64,000 bases of DNA, taken from Azoarcus olearius. GTDB lineage: Bacteria; Pseudomonadota; Gammaproteobacteria; Burkholderiales; Rhodocyclaceae. Each line of letters starts with the position of its first letter. Positions within the stretch are counted from its first letter, which is position 1. Where the stretch lies: positions 1,922,001-1,986,000 of the forward strand of contig NZ_CP016210.1 of the NCBI RefSeq assembly GCF_001682385.1, in the 5' to 3' direction. The translations under genes were made by a program, and so were the position numbers. This document shows, in pieces, positions 28,801 to 37,001 of this stretch. The notes under the pieces were generated by a model. It saw nothing but the letters and a program-made list of their open reading frames with translations, searched no databases and had not been told where the DNA came from.

Positions 28801-28953
28801 CGCCTGCAGCCGCGAGGTCCGCAGTTCGTCCGCGACCAGGACGCCGCCGACGATGACGAGCGCGACCAGCACACCGAGTACGACGAGGCGCACGAGGCGC
28901 GTGCGCTTGCGAGGGCGCGGGTCTGCCTGTTGGGCTTGCGGTGTTTCTTGCAT
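25864..28953 (-). CDS. atypical bifunctional penicillin-binding protein (GT51 plus transpeptidase)
   Basis: The 1029-residue inner-membrane protein has one N-terminal membrane anchor (about 20-42). A GT51 transglycosylase domain follows, in which the usual EDRxFxxHxG reads ENRELLDP near residue 172, and GGSTLATQIEK is retained near 213. The transpeptidase domain has S510-T-A-K, S616-V-N and K936-T-G. The SxN-KTG distance of about 320 residues is well beyond that of common PBP1a/1b, implying a large insertion. The protein probably builds peptidoglycan, perhaps in a specialised role. The start is the ATG at 28953, just after a basic stretch and divergent from relA. Confidence 0.88.
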   Translation of the reverse strand: MQETPQAQQADPRPRKRTRLVRLVVLGVLVALVIVGGVLVADELRTSRLQARWLAELAAEIGFTVEPGRAELLPAPPSGPYDTRFGYNQMPAFVDRLVERGYTVTSQARPSPRLVELTELGLFPIYHEKNQGGLRLNDCTGEALATARYPERTYERFDDVPPLLVQALLFIENRELLDPSEPRRNPAVDWNRFAKAAFDQVASLVREDHDTPGGSTLATQIEKYRHSPEGRTTSRTDKLRQMGSASVRAYLDGEENLPARQRIALDYLNTVPLSAKPGFGEVNGIGDGLWAWYGRDFGEVNALLGKGGEPAEGDDGELLLRRALAFKQALSLMIAQRRPTYYLAGAAQGLTQLTDAHLRLLAEAGIIQPALRDAALAMPLKLREEPATAPPPSFVTRKAVNALRNHLAGQLGVPRFYDLDRLDLTATGTLHGETQRAVSTLLRDIYDPARAREAGLFGHRMFAEGQDPSRVMFSFTLYERGEQANYLRIQTDNYDQPFDINEGAKLDLGSTAKLRTLVTYLEIVAALHERYAALEPAAVREVGRKANDNLTRWAADYLATAGDRSLRPMLEAAMDRRYSASPQEQFFTGGGVHTFENFSRDDDKKVLDVREAFRNSVNLVFIRMMRDIVRYHVANNPAASGLFDDPADPRRREYLSRFADREGRTFLGGFFRKHQGKQGDESVEQLLEGTRMTPKRLAVVLRSVRPNADYAEFAEAMKRHLAAREDLSDSVLRDLYERFAIERYSLPDRGYLAGVHPLELWLVGFLHDHPGATLGQVLEASRDQRIDVYNWLFRTRHKNAQDVRIRSLLEVEAFIEIAQSWRRLGYPFETLTPSYATSIGSSADRPAALAELVGILVNEGRRKPIVRIESLDLAVGTPYETHVERGPGAGDEQVLPPELTAVVRNAMIDVAENGTARRLKGAFVGADGKPLVVGGKTGTGDHRYEVFGRGGALVSSRVVTRSATLVFLIGDRFFGTLTAYAAEPYAESYQFTSSLAVQLARTLAPTLQPLLSGGTGPAATGCPIPAAAP

Positions 28954-29049
28954 TTCGGTGGGCCGTGTGCGAGGCGGGGATGCTGCTGGAATGCGGGCGG
29001 CGAGGTGACTTCGGCGCGTGATCTTAGCACCTCGCGTTGGGCGATATGG

Positions 29050-29055
29050 GATAAT
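29050..29055 (+). promoter_or_regulatory. -10 hexamer immediately before relA
   Basis: GATAAT ends 7 bp before the relA ATG. The following bases up to the start codon (AATCCGCGCCATG when read through) are identical to those before ispD. A leaderless or near-leaderless transcript is expected. Confidence 0.45.
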
Positions 29056-29062
29056 CCGCGCC

Positions 29063-31264
29063 ATGGTTTCCGTCTCCCACGCGATCTCCCAGGACGCCGC
29101 CGTTCCGCCGGTCGAACTGCTTTCCGCCGGTCTGTGCGCCAACGAAAAAGCGCTGATCCAGAAGGCGCTCGACCTTGCCGCCGACATCTACGAGGGCCAC
29201 GTCCTCGGCACCGGCGAATCGGTCTGGACCCATGCCATGGGCACCGCGCTGATCGCCGCGTCGCTCAGGCTGGACGCCGATACGCGGATCGCCGCACTGT
29301 TGTTTTCAGCCAACGAATATCTGGACGATGCACCGACGCTGATCGAAGAGCGCTTCGGCGGCAGCGTCGCGCGCCTGGTCGAAGGCTTGCGCAAGCTGAA
29401 CGGCCTGCGCGTCGTCACCCGCATGACCGCCACCGCCTCCGCACCTGAAATCCGCGCGCAGACCGAAGTGCTGCGCAAGATGCTGCTGGCGATGGTGGAG
29501 GACATCCGGGTGGTGTTGATCCGTCTCGCCTCGCGCACCCAGACGCTGCGCTACTACGCCGATACCAAGTCCGAGAACCGGCAGGACATCGCGCGCGAAA
29601 GCCTGGATATCTACGCGCCGCTGGCGAATCGGCTGGGGGTGTGGCAGCTCAAGTGGGAGCTGGAAGACCTCTCCTTCCGCTTTCTGGAGCCGGACACCTA
29701 CAAGCGCATCGCCAAGATGCTCGACGAGCGTCGGGTGGAGCGCGAGGAATTCATCCGCAACGCGATCGAACGGCTGCGCAGCGAAATCGCGGCGGTGGGC
29801 ATCAAGGCCGAGATCCAGGGGCGGCCCAAGCACATCTACAGCATCTACAACAAGATGCGCGCCAAGCGCCTCGACTTCTCCCAGGTGTACGACATCCGCG
29901 CGCTGCGGGTGCTGGTGGACGAGGTGAAGGACTGCTACACGGTGCTCGGGCTTGTGCACCAGATCTGGCAGCCGATCAACAAGGAATTCGACGACTACAT
30001 CACCAAGCCCAAGGGCAACAACTACCAGTCGCTGCACACCGCGGTCCTGGCGGGTGACGGCCGAGCGCTCGAGGTGCAGATCCGCACCCACGACATGCAC
30101 CGCCACGCCGAGCTGGGGGTGGCGGCGCACTGGCGCTACAAGGAGGGCAGCGGCCACGGGGGCGACTACGACGACAAGATCGCGCTGCTGCGCAACCTGC
30201 TGTCGTGGCGCGACGAGGTGGCCGATTCGGCCCGCTGGGTGGAGCAGTTCAAGCGCGCGTCGCTGGACGACACGCTGTACGTGCTGACGCCCCAGGGGCG
30301 TGTGGTGGATCTGCCGCAGGGCGCGACGCCGGTGGATTTCGCCTACCGGGTGCATACCGATCTCGGCCACCGCTGCCGCGGCGCCAAGGTCGACGGTCAT
30401 CTGGTGCCGCTCAACACCCCGCTGCAAAGCGGGCAGACGGTGGAGATCACCGCGGCGAAGGAGGGCGGCCCCTCGCGCGACTGGCTGGATTCGCGCCAGG
30501 GCTATGTCGCGACCTCGCGTGCGCGGACCAAGATCAAGCAGTACTTCAGCCAGCTCGAAGAGGAAGAACTGCTGGCGCGCGGGCGCACCTCGATCACGCG
30601 CGAGATGCAGCGCGACGGGCATGGCCAGGCGAATATCGAAGGCCTGGCCGAACGGCTCGGCTTCAAGTCGGCCGATGCGCTCTATCTGGCCGCGGGCCGC
30701 GGCGAAATCGGTCCGCGCGCAGTGCAGATGGCCTTGCGCGAGGCGGACGCGGTGGTCGATGCGCCGGCCGAACCCGAGATCGTCGTCGGCCGCAGCCGCT
30801 CCGGCGACAACTCCGACAAGATCCTGATCGTCGGCGTCGGCAAGCTGCTGACTTCGCTGTCGCGCTGCTGCAAGCCGGCGCCGCCCGATGCAATCGAAGG
30901 CTTCGTCACGCGCGGTCGCGGCATTTCCATTCACCGCGTGGATTGCCACGATTTCCAGCTGCTGGCCCGACGCCACCCGGAGCGGGTCATCTCGGCGGAG
31001 TGGGGCGATCAGGCCTACAACAACGCGCAGGCGGTCTACCCGGTCGATATCGCGGTCCAGGCCAACGATCGCCAGGGTTTGCTGCGCGATATCTCCGAGG
31101 TGCTGTCGCGCGAAAAGCTCAACGTTACCGCAGTCAACACGCTCACGAAGAAGGGCACCGCCTTCATGCGTTTCACGATGGAGGTGGGCGGGGTGACGCA
31201 GTTGCAGCGCGCGATCACGCTCATCCGCGAGGTGCCGGGCGTGATCGACGCCCAGCGAAAATGA
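29063..31264 (+). CDS. relA: RelA-type (p)ppGpp synthetase
   Basis: The 733-residue RelA/SpoT-family protein is of the synthetase type. The N-terminal HD region is degenerate (the expected HD pair reads FSANEY). The synthetase domain carries RPKHIYSIYNKM and EFDDYITKPKGNNYQSLHT, where EFDD is the EXDD motif that marks RelA rather than the RXKD of SpoT. TGS, a cysteine-containing zinc-finger region (SRCCKPAPPD) and a C-terminal ACT/RRM domain follow. It should respond to uncharged tRNA on ribosomes. It is convergent with ppk1 across a strong hairpin. Confidence 0.95.
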   Translation: MVSVSHAISQDAAVPPVELLSAGLCANEKALIQKALDLAADIYEGHVLGTGESVWTHAMGTALIAASLRLDADTRIAALLFSANEYLDDAPTLIEERFGGSVARLVEGLRKLNGLRVVTRMTATASAPEIRAQTEVLRKMLLAMVEDIRVVLIRLASRTQTLRYYADTKSENRQDIARESLDIYAPLANRLGVWQLKWELEDLSFRFLEPDTYKRIAKMLDERRVEREEFIRNAIERLRSEIAAVGIKAEIQGRPKHIYSIYNKMRAKRLDFSQVYDIRALRVLVDEVKDCYTVLGLVHQIWQPINKEFDDYITKPKGNNYQSLHTAVLAGDGRALEVQIRTHDMHRHAELGVAAHWRYKEGSGHGGDYDDKIALLRNLLSWRDEVADSARWVEQFKRASLDDTLYVLTPQGRVVDLPQGATPVDFAYRVHTDLGHRCRGAKVDGHLVPLNTPLQSGQTVEITAAKEGGPSRDWLDSRQGYVATSRARTKIKQYFSQLEEEELLARGRTSITREMQRDGHGQANIEGLAERLGFKSADALYLAAGRGEIGPRAVQMALREADAVVDAPAEPEIVVGRSRSGDNSDKILIVGVGKLLTSLSRCCKPAPPDAIEGFVTRGRGISIHRVDCHDFQLLARRHPERVISAEWGDQAYNNAQAVYPVDIAVQANDRQGLLRDISEVLSREKLNVTAVNTLTKKGTAFMRFTMEVGGVTQLQRAITLIREVPGVIDAQRK

Positions 31265-31268
31265 AGCT

Positions 31269-31294
31269 GCGGGCGCCGCTGCTGCGGCGCCCGC
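31269..31294. terminator. bidirectional hairpin between relA and ppk1
   Basis: A perfect 10-bp stem (GCGGGCGCCG with its complement) surrounds a 6-nt loop and fills the gap between the two convergent stops. There is no T-run, so it may act with Rho or simply protect 3' ends. Confidence 0.6.
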
Positions 31295-31300
31295 GGTGTA

Positions 31301-33382
31301 TCAGCCGGCGTTGCCGAGTTCGGCGAGCAGGATGAGCTGCGCGGCGCGGCGCGTGCCGCGCGGGGTTTTGCGCCGGTAGCTCCCGTCGGACAGCATGTCC
31401 CACGCTTGGCAGTTGTCGCCGAGATAGGGGCGCAGGCCTTCTTTCATCACCCGCCGCTTCAGACGCGGGTCGAGCACCGGGAAGGCGATCTCGATGCGGC
31501 GGAAGAAATTGCGGTCCATCCAGTCGGCGCTCGACAGGTAGATCACTTCCTCGCCGTCGGCATGGAAGTGGAAGATGCGGTGGTGTTCCAGGAAGCGGCC
31601 GATCACCGAGCGCACGCGGATGTTGTCCGACAGCCCCGGCACGCCCGGGCGCAGCGCGCACGGCCCGCGGATGATGAGATCGACTTCCACGCCGGCCTGG
31701 GACGCGGTGTACAGGGCTTCGATCGTTTCGGGTTCCAGCAATGCATTCATCTTCGCGATGATGCGGGCCTTGCCGCCGTTGCGCGCGATCTCGGCCTCGC
31801 GCTGGATGGCCTCCACCACCTTGGGCTGCAGGCTGAACGGTGCCTGCCACAGGTGGCGCAGCGCTGACGCGGTGCCGAGGCCGGTGAGCTGCTTGAACAC
31901 TTCGGCAACGTCCTCGCCGATGGCTTCGTTGCAGGTGAGCAGGCCGAAGTCGGTGTAGAAGCGCGTCGTGCGCGGGTGGTAGTTGCCGGTGCCCAGATGG
32001 ACGTAGCGGCGCAGGCCGCCATCCTCGCGCCGCACCAGCATCAGCAGCTTGGCGTGCGTCTTGTAGCCGAACACGCCATAGACCACGTGCACGCCGACCT
32101 CTTCCAGCCGGTTCGCCCACGAGATGTTCGCCTCCTCGTCGAAGCGCGCCATCAGCTCGAGCACCACCGTCACTTCCTTGCCCTTCTGCGCGGCACGCAC
32201 CAGGTGTTCCATCAGCACGGAATCGGTTCCGGTGCGATAGACGGTCATCTTGATGGCCACCACCTCGGTGTCGTCGGCAGCGGCGCGCAGCAGGTCGATC
32301 ACCGGGCCGAAACTCTGGAAGGGGTGGTGGAGCAGGATGTCCTGGCTGCGGATCGCCGCGAAGATTTCGCGCCGCTTGTCGAGTGCCTTCGGCAGACCGG
32401 GCTGGAACGGCGGGTATTTGAGGTCGGGGCGCTCGACCCAGTCCGGCACCTGCATCAGCCGCACCAGGTTGACGATGCCGGGCGTGCGATAGAGGTCGGC
32501 ACGTTCGAGCCGGAAATGCTGCAGCAGGAAGTCCGCCATGTCCTCCGAGCAGTTGTCGGCCACCTCCAGCCGCACCGCATCGCCGTAATGGCGCTGCTGC
32601 AGTTCGCCCTTCAACGTCGCACGCAGGTCCTTCACCTCTTCCTCGTCGACGAACAGGTCGGAATTGCGCGTGACGCGGAACTGGTAGCAGCCGAGCACGT
32701 TCATGCCGCTGAAGAGTTCGCCCACGTGGGCGTGCAGGATGGAGGACAGGAACACGAAGCTGTACTCCGCGTCGCACACCTCGCGCGGCAGCCGGATCAC
32801 CCGCGGCAGCGCGCGCGGCGCCTGCACGATGGCGGCGCCCGAGTCGCGCCCGAAGGCATCGCGGCCTTCCAGCTCCACGGCAAAGTTGAGGCTCTTGTTG
32901 AGCACGCGCGGAAACGGGTGCGCCGGATCGAGCCCGATCGGCGTCAGCACCGGCATCACTTCGTCGTGGAAGTAGCGCGCGATCCAGGCGCGCTGGGCTT
33001 CGGTCCACACGCTGCGGCGCAGGAACACCACGCCTTCGGCGTGAAGTGCCGGCAGGATTTCGTCGTTGAGCAGCGCGTACTGCTGGGCGATCAGCTTGTG
33101 CACCTCGGTGCTGATGCGCGCCAGCAGCTCGGTGGGCGACAGGCCGTCGTTGCCGGCCCCGTGGGTGGCGAGGCGGATCTGTTCCTTGACGCCGGACACG
33201 CGGATCTCGAAGAACTCGTCGAGGTTGCTGGAGACGATGCACAGGAAGCGCAGGCGTTCGAGCAGCGGTACGGTTTCGTCGGCCGCCTGGGCGAGTACCC
33301 GACGCTGGAATTCGAGCAGCGAAAGTTCGCGATTGATGAAATGGTCGGTGGGGAAGCGTCTGGTGTTGTTGGGCTTGTACAT
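31301..33382 (-). CDS. ppk1: polyphosphate kinase 1
   Basis: The 693-residue protein polymerises ATP gamma-phosphate into polyphosphate. It has the PPK N-terminal region (FINRELSLLEFQRRVL, SSNLDEFFEIRV), the head domain, and PLD-like catalytic C-terminal domains with AIKMTVYRTG, ARFDEEANI and the FLEHHRIFHF stretch carrying the conserved His. I start at ATG 33382, before the conserved N-terminus. It is divergent from ppx, so synthesis and breakdown of polyphosphate are encoded back to back. Confidence 0.96.
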   Translation of the reverse strand: MYKPNNTRRFPTDHFINRELSLLEFQRRVLAQAADETVPLLERLRFLCIVSSNLDEFFEIRVSGVKEQIRLATHGAGNDGLSPTELLARISTEVHKLIAQQYALLNDEILPALHAEGVVFLRRSVWTEAQRAWIARYFHDEVMPVLTPIGLDPAHPFPRVLNKSLNFAVELEGRDAFGRDSGAAIVQAPRALPRVIRLPREVCDAEYSFVFLSSILHAHVGELFSGMNVLGCYQFRVTRNSDLFVDEEEVKDLRATLKGELQQRHYGDAVRLEVADNCSEDMADFLLQHFRLERADLYRTPGIVNLVRLMQVPDWVERPDLKYPPFQPGLPKALDKRREIFAAIRSQDILLHHPFQSFGPVIDLLRAAADDTEVVAIKMTVYRTGTDSVLMEHLVRAAQKGKEVTVVLELMARFDEEANISWANRLEEVGVHVVYGVFGYKTHAKLLMLVRREDGGLRRYVHLGTGNYHPRTTRFYTDFGLLTCNEAIGEDVAEVFKQLTGLGTASALRHLWQAPFSLQPKVVEAIQREAEIARNGGKARIIAKMNALLEPETIEALYTASQAGVEVDLIIRGPCALRPGVPGLSDNIRVRSVIGRFLEHHRIFHFHADGEEVIYLSSADWMDRNFFRRIEIAFPVLDPRLKRRVMKEGLRPYLGDNCQAWDMLSDGSYRRKTPRGTRRAAQLILLAELGNAG

Positions 33383-33478
33383 GTGCTGTCCGGCGCAGAG
33401 TGACCGGCGCTGATTATGTGACATTTCCATTGCGTTTACATGACGGCCGCCAGGGCGGGCGGGGCCGGGCGGCGATGC

Positions 33479-33484
33479 TAGAAT
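33479..33484 (+). promoter_or_regulatory. -10-like hexamer upstream of ppx
   Basis: TAGAAT lies 38 bp before the ppx ATG in the 140-bp gap to divergent ppk1. The -35 is not convincing. Confidence 0.35.
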
Positions 33485-33522
33485 CGGGGCCTTTCGCAGC
33501 GTCGCAAGGCCCTCCCGTTGTC

Positions 33523-35025
33523 ATGATGAAAGAACTGATCGCCGCGATTGACCTCGGTTCCAACAGCTTCCGTTTGCAGGTCGGTCGGATCGTCAACGAC
33601 CAGATCTACCCGCTGGACGGGCTGAAGGAGCCGGTGCGGCTGGCCGCGGGCCTGTCCCCCGAAAAATGGCTGGACCTCGCCGCCCAGCAGCGGGGCGTCG
33701 CCGCGCTGCAACGCTTCCACGAACGCCTTGGCGGCTTTCCGCTCGACTCCGTGCGGGCCGTGGCGACCAACACGCTGCGGGTGGCCAAGAACGCGCCGGA
33801 ATTCCTGATCCGCGCCGAAGCCGCGCTCGGTTTTCCGATCGAGGTGATCGCGGGCCGCGAGGAAGCGCGCCTGATCTACGTCGGCGTCGCGCACACGTTG
33901 CCCAATCCGCACCGCCAGCAACTGGTGGTGGACATCGGCGGCGGCTCCACCGAGTTCATCATCGGCAAGAGCTTCCAGCCGCTGCTGCTCGAATCGCTCT
34001 ACATGGGCTGCGTCGGCTACAGCCTGAACTACTTCCCGGACGGCCGCGTCGACAAGAAGGGCATGAAGGATGCCGAGCTGGCGGCGCGGCGCGAACTCCA
34101 GGCCATCGCCCATGCCTACCGCGAAGCCGGCTGGGAAGAGGCGGTGGGTTCCAGCGGCTCGGCGAAGGCGCTCGCGGAAATCCTGGAGCAGAACGGCCTC
34201 TCGGACGGCGGCATCACCCGCAACGGGCTGGAGAAGCTGAAGACGATCCTGCTGCGCGCCGGCAACATCAATGCGGTGGATCTTCCCGGCCTGAAGGGCG
34301 ACCGCATCCCGGTGCTGCTCGGGGGGCTTGCAATCATGAGCGCGGTGTTCAAGGAGTTCGGCCTGGAGCGCATGGTGTTCTCGGAAGGCGCGCTGCGTCT
34401 TGGCGTGCTGTACGACCTGCTCGGACGCTACCACCATCACGACCTGCGCGATGCCACGGTGGCGGGATTCGTGCAGCGCTACGGCATCGACGTGCGCCAG
34501 GCCGAACAGGTGGCCGACACCGCGTGCGCCTTCCTGGCACAGCTGGAGCCGGCGGCCGCCGCGCCCGAACATCCCGACCGCCGCTTCCTGCGCTGGGCGG
34601 CGATGCTGCACGAGGTCGGCATCTCGATCGCGCATTCCAGCTATCACAAGCATTCCGCCTACATTCTCGCCAATGCCGACATGCCGGGTTTTTCGCGCAT
34701 GGACCAGGGGCGGCTGTCGCGCATCGTGCTGGCCCACCGCGGCAAGCTGGAGCGCGTTGCGGCCATCGACCCGGGCAGCTCGGACTGGCTGCTGATCGCC
34801 TGTCTGCGGCTTGCCGCCGTGTTGCACCGCGCGCGTGATGCTCGCGGGGTGCCGCCGATCACGTTGGCGCGCGAGGGGCGCGGGTTTTCCGTCAATACGG
34901 CGCCGGGCTGGCTGCAGAAGCTGCCCTTGACCGCCGCGGCGCTCGATGAAGAGCAGCGCCAGTGGCTGTCGGTCGGGCGCGGTCTTTTCGTGCGCTCGCC
35001 CAGTGGGCGCAGCCAACCGGCCTGA
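33523..35025 (+). CDS. ppx: exopolyphosphatase
   Basis: The 500-residue Ppx/GppA-family protein opens with AAIDLGSNSFRLQVGRI, followed by VRAVATNTLRVAKN, VVDIGGGSTEFIIG and a C-terminal HD-like helical domain (MLHEVGISIAHSSYHKHSAYI). It releases phosphate from polyphosphate chains and may also act on pppGpp. Two adjacent ATG codons (33523 and 33526) are possible starts. It faces away from ppk1. Confidence 0.94.
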   Translation: MMKELIAAIDLGSNSFRLQVGRIVNDQIYPLDGLKEPVRLAAGLSPEKWLDLAAQQRGVAALQRFHERLGGFPLDSVRAVATNTLRVAKNAPEFLIRAEAALGFPIEVIAGREEARLIYVGVAHTLPNPHRQQLVVDIGGGSTEFIIGKSFQPLLLESLYMGCVGYSLNYFPDGRVDKKGMKDAELAARRELQAIAHAYREAGWEEAVGSSGSAKALAEILEQNGLSDGGITRNGLEKLKTILLRAGNINAVDLPGLKGDRIPVLLGGLAIMSAVFKEFGLERMVFSEGALRLGVLYDLLGRYHHHDLRDATVAGFVQRYGIDVRQAEQVADTACAFLAQLEPAAAAPEHPDRRFLRWAAMLHEVGISIAHSSYHKHSAYILANADMPGFSRMDQGRLSRIVLAHRGKLERVAAIDPGSSDWLLIACLRLAAVLHRARDARGVPPITLAREGRGFSVNTAPGWLQKLPLTAAALDEEQRQWLSVGRGLFVRSPSGRSQPA

Positions 35026-35112
35026 GGCCATGAGCGCCGCCGCCCGGCCGCTCGACGGGGGCGCCCGCCCTTCCTCGGGAAGGCTGTCGATCGGCGACCC
35101 CGGGGTGAGCCG

Positions 35113-36228
35113 GTGAGCGCGGAGGCCGTCATGCCGCAGGTGCGCCACGCCGAAGGCGTGTGCGAACTGTCCGGCGACTGGACCCTGCGCGCCCTGTCGC
35201 CGCACATTGCCGGCGTGCGGGCGGCGCTTGCGGCGGTGCCGGCGGATGCCGCGTGGTCCTGCGCCGGCGTGCTGCGCCTGGACAGCTTTGGCGCTGCCCT
35301 GTTGTGGCAGGCATGGGGCCGCAACTGGCCGGCGACGATCGAGATCTCCGCCGCCCTGCGCGAGGTCGTTGCGCGTGTTGCCGCGGCCGCCGAGCATCCG
35401 CCTGCGCCGCCGCGGCCTTTCACCACCACCGAAGCGATCACCCTGCTCGGCGCGGGGCTGGTGGGTTTCCGTCGCCATCTGGCCGACCTGACGGTGCTGC
35501 TCGGCCAGCTCGTGCTCGATGTCGTCCATCTGCTGCGGCATCGGCGCGAATGGCCAGTGCTGGAGATTTCCGCCAATCTCTACAAGGTGGCGGTGCGCGC
35601 CATGCCGGTCACCGCGCTGGTCGGCTTCCTGATCGGCGTGGTGCTGTCCTATCTGTCGGCGCTGCAATTGCGCGCCTTTGGCGCCGACATCTTCATCGTC
35701 AACATCCTCGGCCTCGGCATCATCCGCGAACTCGGCCCGGTGCTGGTGTCCGTCCTCGTGGCGGGCCGGTCGGGCTCGGCGATGACCGCCCAGCTTGGTG
35801 TGATGCGGGTTACGGAAGAAATCGACGCGCTCGCCGCGATGGGCATCTCCGCCTCGCTGCGGCTGGTATTGCCCAAGGTGCTGGCGTTGACGCTGGCGAT
35901 GCCGCTGCTGGTGCTGTGGACCTCCGCGGTGGCGCTGTTCGGCGGCATGGTGTCGGCCTGGATGGAACTCGGCATGAGCTTCGGCTTCTTCCTCGAGACT
36001 TTGCCGCGCGTGGTGCCGCTGGCGAACGTCTTCGTCGGCCTGACCAAGGGCCTCGTGTTCGGCTTGCTGATCTCGCTGGTGGCCTGCCACTTCGGGCTGC
36101 GGGTAAAGCCGAACACGGAAAGCCTGTCGGCCAATACCACGGCGTCCGTCGTCACGGCGATCACGGTGGTCATCCTGGTCGATGCGTTGTTCGCGATTGC
36201 CACCCGCCGTATCGGGGTGCCGGGTTGA
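35113..36228 (+). CDS. mlaE: MlaE-type lipid ABC permease with fused STAS domain
   Basis: The 371-residue protein has an N-terminal domain of about 95 residues resembling MlaB-type STAS proteins (ELSGDWTLRAL, LDSFGAALLW). The rest is a typical MlaE permease: LVGFLIGVVLSYLSA, IIRELGPVLVSVLVAGRSGSA, VTEEIDALAAMGI. In many bacteria MlaB is a separate gene; here it is fused. The start is GTG. The gene heads a four-gene MCE operon for lipid movement across the envelope. Its stop overlaps the next start (TTGA). Confidence 0.92.
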   Translation: MSAEAVMPQVRHAEGVCELSGDWTLRALSPHIAGVRAALAAVPADAAWSCAGVLRLDSFGAALLWQAWGRNWPATIEISAALREVVARVAAAAEHPPAPPRPFTTTEAITLLGAGLVGFRRHLADLTVLLGQLVLDVVHLLRHRREWPVLEISANLYKVAVRAMPVTALVGFLIGVVLSYLSALQLRAFGADIFIVNILGLGIIRELGPVLVSVLVAGRSGSAMTAQLGVMRVTEEIDALAAMGISASLRLVLPKVLALTLAMPLLVLWTSAVALFGGMVSAWMELGMSFGFFLETLPRVVPLANVFVGLTKGLVFGLLISLVACHFGLRVKPNTESLSANTTASVVTAITVVILVDALFAIATRRIGVPG

Positions 36229-37001
36229 ACGCGGCGGCGCCGGTGGTCGCGCTGGATGGCGTGACCACGCGCTTCGGCGACAACCTCGTCCATGACGGGG
36301 TCGATCTCGCGATCGAAGCGGGACAGATCGTCGCGCTGGTGGGCGGCTCGGGCAGCGGCAAGACCACGCTGCTGCATCACCTGATCGGCCTGACACGGCC
36401 ACAAGCGGGCGAGGTCCGTCTGTTCGGCGAGCCGGTCCTGTCCGGCAGCGTGCGCGAGCAGATCGAACGCCGGCGCCGTTTCGGCGTCCTTTTCCAGCAT
36501 GGCGCCCTGTTTTCGGCGCTGAGCGTGGGCGAGAACATCGCCTTTCCGCTGAAGGAGCTGGGGATCGCGACATCGGACGAGATCCGCAGCCTGGTTGCGC
36601 TGAAGCTGGAGATGGTGGAAATGGAGCCGGCGCACGCGCGGCTGATGCCTGCCGAGTTGTCCGGTGGCATGATCAAGCGCGCGGCGCTGGCCCGCGCACT
36701 TGCCCTGGAACCCGAATTGCTGCTGCTCGATGAACCCACCGCGGGGCTCGATCCCGACCGCAGCGCCGCTTTCGTAGAACTGGTCCGCGCGCTGCATCGC
36801 CAGCTCGGGCTCACCGTGGTGCTGGTGACGCACGATCTCGATACCCTGGCGGCGCTCGCGACGCGGATCGCCGTGCTCGCCGACCGGCGCATTGTCAGCT
36901 ACGCACCGCTCGAGGAGACCATCAAGGTGCCGCATCCCTTCGTCCAGCGATTCTTCCACGGCGGCCCGCGCCGTCCGGGCGGGAGCCGGCATGGAGAATA
37001 G
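36225..37001 (+). CDS. mlaF: MlaF-type ABC transporter ATPase
   Basis: The 258-residue ATPase carries Walker A (GGSGSGKTT), the Q-loop region FGVLFQHGALFSALSV, the signature LSGGMIKRAALARAL and Walker B (LLLLDEPTAGLDP). These are the MlaF-class patterns, including the M-IKR variant. The start is probably TTG at 36225, overlapping the permease stop; GTG at 36240 is an alternative. It powers the MCE lipid transporter encoded by its neighbours. Confidence 0.92.
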   Translation: MNAAAPVVALDGVTTRFGDNLVHDGVDLAIEAGQIVALVGGSGSGKTTLLHHLIGLTRPQAGEVRLFGEPVLSGSVREQIERRRRFGVLFQHGALFSALSVGENIAFPLKELGIATSDEIRSLVALKLEMVEMEPAHARLMPAELSGGMIKRAALARALALEPELLLLDEPTAGLDPDRSAAFVELVRALHRQLGLTVVLVTHDLDTLAALATRIAVLADRRIVSYAPLEETIKVPHPFVQRFFHGGPRRPGGSRHGE

